From Chamaelirium japonicum (Eukaryota > Streptophyta > Magnoliopsida > Liliales > Melanthiaceae), in contig CANTAL010000027.1 of NCBI GenBank assembly GCA_947650365.1, forward strand, positions 682,001 to 746,000: a stretch of DNA of 64,000 nt, read 5' to 3'. Under the pieces are notes generated by a model. The model was not told the DNA's origin and ran no database searches. It saw only the letters and a list, made by a program, of their open reading frames with translations. Shown piece by piece: positions 28,001 to 39,745 of the stretch (the first letter of the stretch is position 1; each line of letters starts with the position of its first letter). The position numbers were made by a program, and so were the translations under genes.

Positions 28001-29518
28001 ATTCATTCATACGATCCATTCTAAGTCATTCGCACGAATATATCCATTCTAATTCATTCATACGATCCATTCTAATTTATTCGCACAATCTATTCTAATT
28101 CATTCGTGCAATCCATTCTAATTCATTCGCACGATCCATTCTAATTCATTTGTACGATCCATTCTAATTTATTCATACAATCCATTCTAATTCTTTTGCA
28201 TGAATGAATGCATTCTAATTCATTCGTACGATCCATTCTAATTCCTTCATACGATCCATTCTAATATATTCGTATGACCTATTCTAATTCCTTCGTTCGA
28301 TCCATTCTAATTCATTCCCATGAATGTATCCATTCTAATTCATACGTACGACCCATTCTAATTCATTCATACGATCCAATCTAATTCATTCATATGCCCA
28401 TTCTAATTCATTCATACGATCCAATCTAATTCATTCATACGATCCATTCTAATTCATTCGCACGAATGTATCCATTCTAATTCATTCTAATTCCTTCGTA
28501 CGATCCATTCGTACGATACATTCTAATTCCTTCGCACGAATGTATCCATTCTAATTCATTCGTACGATCCATTCTAATTCATTCGCACAATCTATTCTAA
28601 TTCATTCGTACGATCCATTCTAATTCATTAGCACGATCCATTCTATTTCATTCGTACGATCCATTCTTACTCATTCGTACGATCCATTCTAATTCATTCG
28701 CACGAATGTATCCATTCTAATTCATTCGTACGATCCATTCTAATTCATTCGCACGATCCATTCTAATTCATTCATACGTTCCATTCTAATTCATACGTAT
28801 GATTCATTCTAATTCATTTGCACGATCCATTCTAATTCATTCATATGATCCATTCTAATTCGTTTATACGATCCATTCTAATTTATTCGCATGAATGTAT
28901 CCATTATAATTCATTCGTACAATCCATTCTAATTCATTCGCACAATCTATTCTAATTCATTCGTACGATCAATTCTAATTCATTAGCACGATCCATTATA
29001 ATTAATTCGTACGATCCATTCTATTTCATTGGTACGATCCATTCTTACTCATTCGTACGGTCCATTCTAATTCATTCACAGGAATGTATCCATTCTAATT
29101 CATTCGTACGTTCCATTCTACTTCATTTGCACGATCCATTCTAATTCATTCATACGATCCATTCTAATTCATTCGTACGATCCATTGTAATTAATTCCTA
29201 CGATCTATTCTTACTCATTCGTACGATCCATTCTAATTCATTCGCACGAATGTATCCATTCTAATTCATTCGTACGATCCATTCTAATTCATTTGCACGA
29301 TCCATTCTAATTCATTCATAAGATCCATTCTAATTCATTCGCACGATCCATTCTAATTCATTCATACAATCCATTCTAATTCTTTCGCACGAATGTATCC
29401 ATTCTAATTCATTCGTGCGATTCACCCTAATTCCTGCGTATGATCTATTCTAAATCATTCGCACGAATGTATCTATTCTAATTCATTCGTACGAACCATT
29501 CGAATTCATTCATACAAT
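24005..29518. repeat. 2.76-kb tandem duplication in satellite (two copies)
   Basis: The segment from about 24,005 to 26,761 is repeated from about 26,762 to 29,518 with an offset of 2,757-2,758 bp; the one-base difference comes from a deletion near 27,243. Landmarks include the segment at 24847, which recurs at 27604, and TATGGTCC at 25157, which recurs 2,757 bp later. The unit is composite: its first part matches the 1,302-bp family and its second part matches 18.0-19.7 kb. Confidence 0.78.
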
Positions 29519-31403
29519 CCATTCTAATTCATTCATATGATCCATTCTAATTCATTCGCACGAATGTATCCATTCTAATTCATTCGTACGATTCATTCTA
29601 ATTCATTCGCACAATCGATTCTAATTCATTCGTACGATCCATTCTTATTCATTCGCACGATCCATTCTAATTCATTTGTCCGATCCATTCTAATTCATTC
29701 ATATAATCTATTCTAATTCTTTTGCACGAATGTATCCATTCTAATTCATTCGTACGATCCATTCTAATTCCTTCGTACGATCCATTCTAATTCATTCCCA
29801 TGAATGTATCCATTCTAATTCATACGTACGATCCATTCTAATTCAATCATACGATCCAATCTAATTCATTCATACGATCTATTCCAATTCATTCGCACGA
29901 ATGCATCCATTCTAATTCATCGTACGATCCATTCTAATTCATTCACACAATATATTCTAATTCATTCGTACGATCCATTCAAATTTATTAGCACGATCCA
30001 TTCTAATTCATTCGTACGATCCATTCTATTTCATTCGTATGATCCATTCTTACGATCCATTCTATTTCATTCGTACGATCCATTCTTACTTATTCGTACG
30101 ATCCTTCTAATTCATTCGCACGAATGTATCCATTCTAATTCGTTCATACGTTCCATTCTAATTCATTCGCACGATCCATTCTAATTCATTCGTACGATCC
30201 ATTCTAATTCATTCGTACGATCCATTCTAATTCATTCGCATGATCCATTCTAATTCATTCATACGATCCATTCTAATTCATTCATACGATCCATTCTAAT
30301 TCATTCGCACGAATGTATCCATTCTAATTCATTTGTACGATCCATTCTAATACATTCGCACAATCTATTCTAATTCATTCATACGATCCATTCTATTTCA
30401 TTCGTACGATCCATTCTTACTCATTCGTACGATCCATTATAATTCATTCGCACGAATGTATCCATTCTAATTCATTCATACGATCCATTCTAATTCATTT
30501 GCACGATCCATTCTAATTCATTCATACGATCCATTCTAATTCATTCGTACGATCCATTCTAATTCATTCACACAATCTATTCTAATTCATTCGTACGATC
30601 CATTCTAATTCATTAGCACGATCCATTCTAATTCATTCGTACGGTCCATTCTATTTCATTCGTACGATCCATTCTTACTCATTCGTACGATCCATTCTAA
30701 TTCATTCCCACGAATGTATCTATTCTAATTCATTCGAATGATCCATTCTAATTCATTCGCACGATCCATTCCAATTCATTCATACGATCCATTCTAATTC
30801 ATTCGCACGATCCATTCTAATTCATTCGCACGATCCATTCTAATTCATTCATACGATCCATTCTAATTCATTCATACAATCCATTCGAATTCTTTCGCAC
30901 GACTGTATCCATTCTAATTCATTTGTGCGCTCCACCCTAATTCCTTCGTATGATCCATTCTAATTCATTCAAACGAATGTATCCCTTCTAATTCATTCGT
31001 ACGATCCATTCGAATTCATTCATACGGTCTATTCTAATTCATTCATACGATCCATTCTAATTCATTCGCACGAATGTATCTATTCTAATTCATTCGTATG
31101 ATCCATTCTAATTCATTCGCACAATCTATTCTAATTCATTCGTGCGATCTATTCTAATTCATTTGCACGATCCATTCTAATTCATTCATACAATCCATTC
31201 TAATACTTTTGCACTAATGTATCCATTCTAATTCCTTCGTACGATCTATTCTAATTCCTTCGTACGATCCATTCTAATTCCTTCGTACGATCCATTCTAT
31301 TTCATTCGTATGATCCATTCTAATTCCTTCGTACGATCCATTCTAATTGATTCCCATGAATGTATCCATTCTAATTCATACGTACGATCCATTCTAATTC
31401 ATT

Positions 31404-34400
31404 CATACGATCCAATCTAATTCATTCATACGATCCATTCTAATTCATTCGCACGAATGTATCCATTCTAATTCATTCGTACGATCTATTCTAATTCATT
31501 CGCACAATCTATTCTAATTCATTCGTACGATCCATTCTAATTCATTAGCACGGTCCATTCTAATTCATTCGTAAGATCCATTCTATTTCATTCGTACGAT
31601 CCATTCTTACTCATTCGTACGATCCATTCTAATTCATTCGCATGAATGTACCCATTCTAATTCATTCGTACAATCCATTCTAATTCATTCGCACGATCCA
31701 TTCTAATTCATTCGTACGATCCATTCTAATTCATTCGCATGATCCATTCTAATTCATTCGTATGATCCACCCTAATTCCTTCATATGATCCATTCTAATT
31801 CATTCGCACGAATGTATCCATTCTAATTCATTCGTACGATCCATTCGAATTCATTCATACGATCCATTCTAATTTATTCATACGATCCATTCTAAATCAT
31901 TCGTACGAATGTATCCATTCTAATTTATTCGTACGAATGTATCCATTCTAAATCATTCGTACGATCCATTCTAATTCATTCGCACGATCCAATCTAATTC
32001 ATTCGCACAATCCATTCTATTTCATTCGTACGATCTATTCTTACTCATTCGTATGATCCATTCTGATTCATTCGCACGAATGTATCCATTCTAATTCATT
32101 CGTACGATCCATTCTAATTCATTCGCACGATCTATTCTAATTCATTCATACGATCCATTCGTACGATCCATTCTAATTCATTCGCACGATCCATTCTAAT
32201 TCATTCATACGATCCATTCTAATTCATTCATACAATCCATTCTAATTCTTTCGCACGAATTTATCCATTCTAATTCATTCGTACGATCCACCCTAATTCC
32301 TTCGTATGATCCATTCTAATTCATTCGCATGAATGTATCCATTCTAATTCATTCGTAAGATCCATTCGAATTCTTTCATACGATCCATTCTAATTCATTC
32401 ATACGATCTAGTCTAATTCATTCACACGAATGTATCCATTCTTATTCATTCGTACGATCCATTCTAATTCATTCGCACAATCTATTCTAATTCATTCATA
32501 CGATCCATTCTAATTCATTCGCACGATCCATTCTAATTCATTTGTACGATCCATTCTAATTCATTCATACAATCCATTCTAATTCTTTTGTACGAATGTA
32601 TCCATTCTAATTCATTCGTACGATTCATTCTAATTCCTTGATACGATCCATTCTAATTCCTTCGTATGATCCATTCTAATTCCTTCGTTCGACCCATTCT
32701 AATTCAGTCTCATGAATGTATCCATTCTAATTCATACATACAATCCATTCTAATTCATTCATACGATCCAATCTAATTCATTCATACGATCCATTCTAAT
32801 TCATTCGCACGAATGTATCCATTCTAATTCATTATAATTCCTTCGTACAATCCATTCGTACGATCCATTCTAATTCCATCGCACGAATGTATCCATTCGA
32901 ATTCATTCGTACGATTCATTCTAATTTATTCGCACAATCTATTCTAATTCATTCGTACGATCCATTCTAATTCATTCGCACAATCTATTCTATTTCATTC
33001 GTACGATCCATTCTTACTCATTCGTACGATCCAGTCTAATTCATTCGCATGAATGTATCCATTCTAATTCATTCATAGGATCCATTGTAATTCATTCACA
33101 CGATCCATTCTAATTCATTCATACGATCTAATCTAATTCATTCGTACGATCCATTCTAATTCATTCGCATGATCCATTCTAATTCATTCATATGATCCAT
33201 TCTAATTCATTCATACAATCCATTCTAATTCATTCGCACGAATGTATCCATTATAATTCATTCGTACAATCCATTCTAATTCATTCACACAATCTATTCT
33301 AATTCATTCGTACGATCCATTCTAATTCATTAGCATGATCCATTCTAATTCATTCGTATGATTCATTCTATTTCATTGGTACGATCCATTCTTACTCATT
33401 CCTACGATCCATTCTAATTCATTCGCCCGAATGTATCCATTCTAATTCATTCGCACGATCCACTCTAATTCATTCACGATCCATTCTAATTCATTCATAC
33501 GATCCATTCTAATTCATTCGTACGATCCATTCTAATTCATTCGCACAATCTACTCTAATTCATTCGTACGATCCATTCTAATTCATTAGTACGATCCATT
33601 CTAATTCATTCGTACGATCCATTCTATTTCATTCGTACGATCCATTCTTACTCATTCATATGATCTATTCTAGTTTATTCGCACGAATGTATCCGTTCTA
33701 ATTCATTCATACGATCCATTCTAATTCATTCGCACGATCCATTCTAATTCATTCATACGATCCATTCTAATTCATTCATACGATCCATTCTAATTCATTC
33801 GCACGATCCATTCTAATTCATTCATACGATCCATTCTAATTTATTCAGACAATCCTTTCTAATTCTTTCGCACGAATGTATCCATTCTAATTCATTCGTA
33901 CGATCCACCCTAATTCCTTCGTATGATCCATTCTAATTCATTCGCACGAATGTATCCATTCTAATTCATTCGTACAATCCATTCGAATTAATTCAGACGA
34001 TCCATTCTAATTCATTCATACGAACCATTCTAATTCAATCGCAAGAATGTATTCATTCTAATTCATTCGTATGATCCATTCTAATTCATTCGCATAATCT
34101 ATTCTAATTCATTCGAACGATCCATTCTAATTCATTCGCACGATCCATTCTAATTCATTTGCACGATCCATTCTAATTCATTCATACAATCCATTCTAAT
34201 TCTTTTGCACGAATGTATCCATTCTAATTTCTTCGTACGATCCATTCTAATTCCTTTGTACGATCCATTCTAATTCCTTTGTACGATCCATTCTATTTCA
34301 TTCGTATGATCCATTCTAATTCGTTCGTACGATCCATTCTAATTCATTCCCATGAATTTATCCATTCTAATTTATACGTACGATCCATTCTATTTCATTC

Positions 34401-37400
34401 ATATGATCCAATCTAATTCATTCATACGATCCATTCTAATTCATTCGCACGAATGTATCCATTCTAATTCATTCGTACGATCCATTCTAATTCATTCGCA
34501 CAATCTATTCCAATTCATTCGTACGATCTATTCTAATTCATTAGCACGATCCATTCTAATTCATTCATACGATCCATTCTATTTAATTCGTACGATCCAT
34601 TCTTACTCGTTCGTATGATCCATTCTAATTCATTCACACGAATGTATCCATTCTAATTCATTCTTACGATCCATTCTAATTCTTTCGCACGATCCATTCT
34701 AATTCATTCATACGATCCATTCTAATTCATTCGTACGATCCATTCTAATTCATTCGCACAATCTATTCTAATTCATTCGTATGATCCATTCTAATTCATT
34801 AGCACGATCCATTCTAATTCATTCGTTCAATCCATTCTATTTCATTCGTACGATCCATTCTTACTCATTCGTACGATCCATTTTACTTCATTCGCACGAA
34901 TGTATCCATTCTAATTCATTCGTACGATCCATTCTAATTCATTCGCATGATCCATTCTAATTCATTCATACGATCTATTCTAATTCATTCGTACGATCCA
35001 TTCAAATTCATTCGCACGATCCATTCTAATTCATTCATACGATCCATTCTAATTCATTCGTACGATCCATTCTAATTCATTCGCACGAATGTATCCATTC
35101 TAATTCATTCGTACAATCTATTCTAAATCATTCGCACTCCATTCTTACTCATTCGTACGATCCATTCTATTTCATTCGCACGAATGTATCCATTCTAATT
35201 CATTCATACGATCCATTCTAATTCATTCGCACGATCCATTCTAATTCATTCATATGATCCATTCTAATTCATTCGTACGATCCATTCTAATTCATTCGCA
35301 CGAATGTATCCATTCTAATTCATTCGTACAATCTATTCTAATTCTTTCGCACAATCTATTCTAATTCATTCGTACGATCCATTCTAATTCATTAGCACGA
35401 TCCATTCTAATTCATTCGTACGATCCATTCTATTTCATTGGTACGATCCATTCTTACTCATTCGTACGATCCATTCTAATTCATTCGTACGATCCATTCT
35501 AATTTATTCGCACGATCCATTCTAATTTATTTATACGATCCATTCTAATTCATTCGTACGATCCATTCTAATTCATTCGCACGATCTATTCTAATTCATT
35601 CATACGATCTATTCTAATTCATTCATACAATCCACTCTAATTCTTTCGCACGAATGTATCCATTCTAATTCATTCGTACGATTAATTCTAATTCATTCAT
35701 ACGATCTAATCTAATTCATTCGCACGAATGTATGCATTCTAATTCATTCGTACGATCCATTCTAATTCATTCGCACAATCTATTCTAATTCATTAGCACG
35801 ATACATTCTAATTCATTCATACGATCCATTCTATTTCATTCGTACGATTCATTCTTACTCATTCGTACGATCCATTCTAATTCATTCGCACGAATATATC
35901 CATTCTAATTCATTCGTACGTTCCATTCTAATTCATTCGCACGATCCATTCGAATTCATTCGTACGATCCATTCTAATTCATTCATACAATCCATTCTAA
36001 TTCATTCATACGATCCATTCTAATTCATTCGCACGAATATATCCATTCTAATTTATTCGTATGATCCATTCTAATACATTCGCACAATCTATTCTAATTC
36101 ATTCGTACGATCCATTCTAATTCATTAACACGATCCATTCTAATTCATTCGTACGATCCATCCTATTTCATTCGTACGATCCATTCTTACTCATTCGTAC
36201 GATCCATTCTAATTCATTCACACGAATGTATCCATTCTAATTCATTCGTACGATCCATTCTAATTAATTTGCACGATCCATTCTAATTCATTCATGCAAT
36301 CCATTTTAATTCATCCATAAGATCCATTCTAATTCATTCACACAATCTATTCTAAATCATTCGAACGATCCATTCTAATTCATTAGCACGATCCATTCTA
36401 ATTCATTCGTACGATCCATTCTATTTCATTCATACGATCCATTCTTACTTATTCGTATGATCCATTCTAATTCATTCGCACGAATGTATCCATTCTAATT
36501 CATTCGTACGATCCATTCTAATTCATTCGCACGATCCATTCTAATTCATTCGTACGATCCATTCTAATTCATTTGTACGATCTATTCTAATTCATTCGTA
36601 CGATCCATTCTAATTCATTCATACGATCCATTCTAATTCATTCATACAATCCATTCCAATTCTTTCGCACGAATGTATGCATTCTAATTCATTCGTACGA
36701 TCCACCCTAATTCCTTCGTATGATCCATTCTAATACATTCACACGAATGTATCCATTCTAATTCATTCGTAGGATCCATTCGAATTCATTCATACGATCT
36801 ATTCTAATTCATTCATACGATCCATTATAATTCATTCGTACGAATGTATCCATTCTAATTCATTCGCATGATCCATTCTAATTCATTCGCATAATCTATT
36901 CTAATTCATTCGTGCGATCCATTCTAATTCATTCGCACGATCCATTCTAATTCATTTGCACGATCTATTCTAATTCATTCATACAATTCATTCTAATTCT
37001 TTTGCACGAATGTATCCATTCTAATTCCTTCGTACGATCCAATCTAATTCCTTCATACAATCCATTCTATTTCATTCGTATGATCCATTCTAATTCCTTC
37101 GTACGATCCATTCTAATTCATTCCCATGAATTTATCCATTCTAATTCATACGTACGATCCATTCTAATTCATTCATATGATCCAATCTAATTCATTCATA
37201 CGATCCATTCTAATTCATTCGCACGAATGTATCCATTCTTATTCATTCGTACGATCCATTCTAATTCATTCGCACTATCTTTGCTAATTCATTGGTACGA
37301 TACATTCAAATTTATTAGCACGATCCATTCTAATTCATTCGTACGATCTATTCTATTTCATTCGTACGATCCATTCTTACTCATTCATACGATCCATTCT

Positions 37401-38386
37401 AATTCATTCGCACGAATGTATTCTATCTAATTCATTCGTACGATCTATTCTAATTCATTCACACGATCCATTCTAATTCATTCATACGATCCATTCTAAT
37501 TCATTCGTACGATCCATTCTAATTCATTCGCACAATCTATTCTAATTAATTCGTACGATCCATTCTAATTCTTTAGCACGATCCATTCTATTTCATCCGT
37601 ACGATCCATTCTATTTCATTCGTACGATCCATTCTTACTCATTCGTAAGATCCATTCTAATTCATTCGCACGAATGTATCCATTCTAATTCATTTGTATG
37701 ATCCATTCTAATTCATTTGCACGATCTATTCTAATTCATTCATACGATCCATTCTAATTCATTTGTACGATCCATTCTAATTCATTCGCACGATCCATTA
37801 TAATTCATTCATATGATCCATTCTAATTCATTCATACAATTCATTCTAATTATATCGCACGAATATTTCCATTCTAATTCATTCGTACGATCCACCCTAA
37901 TTCCTTCGTATGATCCATTCTAATTCATTCGAACGAATGTATCCATTCTAATTCATTCGTACGATCCATTCAAATTCATTCATACAATCTATTCTAATTT
38001 ATTCATACGATCCATTCTAATTCATTCGCATGAATGTATCCATTCTAATTCATTCGTACGATCCATTCTAATTCATTCGCACAATCTATTCTAATTAATT
38101 CGTATGATCCATTCTAATTCATTCGCATGATCCATTCTAATTCATTTGCACGATCCATTTTAATTCATTCATACAATCCATTCTAATACTTTTGCACTAA
38201 TGTATCCATTCTAATTCCTTCGTACGATCTATTCTAATTCCTTCGTACGATCCATTCTAATTCCTTCGTACGATCCATTCTATTTCATTCGTATGATCCA
38301 TTCTAATTCCTTCGTACGATCCATTCTAATTGATTCCCATGAATGTATCCATTCTAATTCATACGTACGATCCATTCTAATTCATT
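31404..38386. repeat. 6,983-bp higher-order block, copy A
   Basis: Starting at CATACGATCCAATC (31404), this block is followed directly by a second copy whose first five bases are at 38387-38391 and whose remainder is at 50612 onward, across the retrotransposon. Sequence before 31404 (31.2-31.4 kb, with the unusual TGATTCCCATG word) also recurs just before 38387, confirming tandem arrangement. Copy A lacks the retrotransposon, so 31404-31408 is the paralogous empty site. Confidence 0.88.
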
Positions 38387-38391
38387 CATAC
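38387..38391. other. Target-site duplication CATAC, left copy
   Basis: CATAC directly precedes the TGTTGG start of the 5' LTR and is repeated directly after the 3' LTR at 50612-50616. Five-base duplications are normal for Ty3/Gypsy integrases. The unduplicated word occurs in the paralogous empty site at 31404-31408. Confidence 0.95.
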
Positions 38392-38715
38392 TGTTGGGGG
38401 TAGACAGAAACCACATATCTTGGGTAGCATTGCAAACGCATCTGAGATAGAGTTCTCGAGGGAGCCCGTCCAAAAAGCTCGCCCTCCCAGCCCATCAGGA
38501 GCTCGCCCCCCCGCAGGGAGCTGGATGGACACCTTGTGTCTGAGTGCAGCTCGCCTCTCCCAACCCCTCAGGAGCTCGCCCCACAGGGAGCTGGACGGAC
38601 ACCTTGTATCTGAGTGCAGCTCGCAGGAGTTCGCTCCCCCGTGCTCACCAAATCACCTTGACAGGGAGCGAGATCTACATTAGGCTGAAAGGGCTCAGGC
38701 CAAGAACACTCTTAA

Positions 38716-38823
38716 GAGCTCGCCTGAGCTCGATGGAGCTCGCCTGAGATCGCCCAGAAGCTCGCTCAGGAGCTCGCCTGAGCTCGATGGAGCTCGCCTG
38801 AGATCGCCCAGAAGCTCGCTCAG
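38716..38823. repeat. 54-bp direct repeat x2 inside 5' LTR U3
   Basis: Two identical adjacent 54-bp units (38716-38769 and 38770-38823) are built from GAGCTCGCC, GAGCTCGAT and GAGATCGCC words. They recur in the 3' LTR at 49672-49779. The sub-words themselves form a looser repeat of about 10-20 bp across much of the U3 region. Internal U3 duplications can act as enhancer arrays, but no specific factor is recognised here. Confidence 0.85.
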
Positions 38824-39419
38824 GAGCTCGCCCCATAGCTCGCCAAGCTCACCCAGGAGCTTGCCTGAGCTCGCTCAGGAGCTCGCCCCGGAGTTCGCCA
38901 AGACCGCGCGAGAACTCGCTGGCAATGATAGCGGGAGTTAGACCGTCATGCATAACGAAGACGCCGGCATCGCGAACGCCCCTAGCTCGCGCAGGAGCTC
39001 GCCCCTAGCTCGCTCAGGAGCTCGCCCAAGCTCGCCAGAATTCTCCAGTTTATCGAGGAGGTTGCTCCCGCGAGGTCCGACTCTTGATAGATGTGGAAGA
39101 GAAGGCGGAGCAATGGAGGGCGAGCTCACCTTAGCTCCCCGTCGGAGGTCGCCCACAATGTATGAGAGGATGCCAGGTGTCAAAACCCCACGGAAGCTAC
39201 GTGGACAAACGTGGTCCACGGAAGCTCGCTCGAATCAGTTCGAGACCTCCCAGACTTGAACATTCCAGAATGGCCACCTGGCCACGACAAGAAAGATTCC
39301 CTCCCCCACTCAAACCGCCTGGCAGGCCTGACGACAGAATGTCAGGGCGCGAGTACCAAGGACTGTCAGACCCACGCGAGCCAGAACGTGGGGGGTCTAG
39401 AAGGCGCCGGAAGAATCTC

Positions 39420-39458
39420 CACGTGTCGGGCCACGGTAGGCCGCCGATTGCTATAAAT
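39420..39458 (+). promoter_or_regulatory. Tat LTR core promoter: CACGTGTC box and TATA box
   Basis: TATAAAT is at 39452-39458, with CACGTGTC (39420-39427), a G-box/ABRE-like word, 24 bp before it. Transcription is expected near 39485-39490. The same arrangement is present in the 3' LTR (TATA at 50408-50414), where it could drive transcription outward into the satellite. Confidence 0.7.
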
Positions 39459-39657
39459 GCTCACCCCCAGGCTCCATAGTACAGGTTCGAAATCCCTTTT
39501 CCTTCCTCTTTGGTCCATTACAGCTCGCCGTTGTGCTACTGTGACTGACTTGAGCGTCGGAGGGTCTGCGCTCCTAAGGGAGCCAGCCGTTCTCACGTTC
39601 TCTTTTCTTTGTCTTGCAGGCAGCCCGCACGGACCAGCGAAAAATCCCCCGAACATT

Positions 39658-39674
39658 TGGCGCCGTCTGTGGGA
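39658..39674 (+). other. Primer-binding site of Tat element
   Basis: TGGCGCCGTCTGTGGGA begins two bases after the 5' LTR. TGG pairs with the CCA tail of a tRNA, and TGGCGCCGT matches the complement of the 3' end of plant tRNA-Asp as I recall it, with pairing less good beyond that. The TGGCGCC start is a recurrent PBS form in plant Tat/Athila-type elements. The exact primer tRNA is uncertain. Confidence 0.8.
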
Positions 39675-39745
39675 TCTTCGACTGGTTCCTGCGAGAACGC
39701 CCACGACCACGCGGTTGAGCGCAGTTCGCTCTCGTAACCTCAAGG

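Larger units (their letters stand above)
1815..38391. repeat. Satellite array, left block: 23-bp monomer with 28-bp variant
   Basis: The whole block is tandem copies of a 23-bp unit of the form CGATCCATTCTAATTCATTC plus GTA. The linker alternates between CGTA, CGCA, CATA and TAGCA. A 28-bp version carries five extra bases (CGAATGTATCC in place of CGATCC) and recurs every few monomers. Further variants include TATTTCATTC, TTACTCATTC, CACCCTAATTCC and CCATTCGAATTC. These recur in a fixed order, giving higher-order blocks of roughly 1.3 kb and larger duplicated segments listed separately. The array is AT-rich and has no genes. Open frames of 60-107 codons appear because three monomers equal 69 bp; they read as repeated Ile/His/Ser/Phe peptides and are not genes. 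I do not recognise the satellite family. Confidence 0.95.
38392..39655 (+). repeat. 5' LTR of Tat element (1,264 bp)
   Basis: The LTR begins TGTTGGGGG and ends CCCCCGAACA, a good terminal inverted repeat. It matches 49348-50611 over its full length, with only two differences found by eye: G at 39193 and 39211 are A at 50149 and 50167. It is dense in the word GAGCTCGCC and related forms. The TATA box at 39452 implies a U3 of about 1.08 kb and only about 175 bp of R plus U5. Confidence 0.96.

Noticed and set aside
1815..38391. CRISPR-like appearance of short regular repeats
   Set aside because: There are no unique spacers: the repeat is contiguous, and the context is a plant genome with LTR elements and no cas genes.
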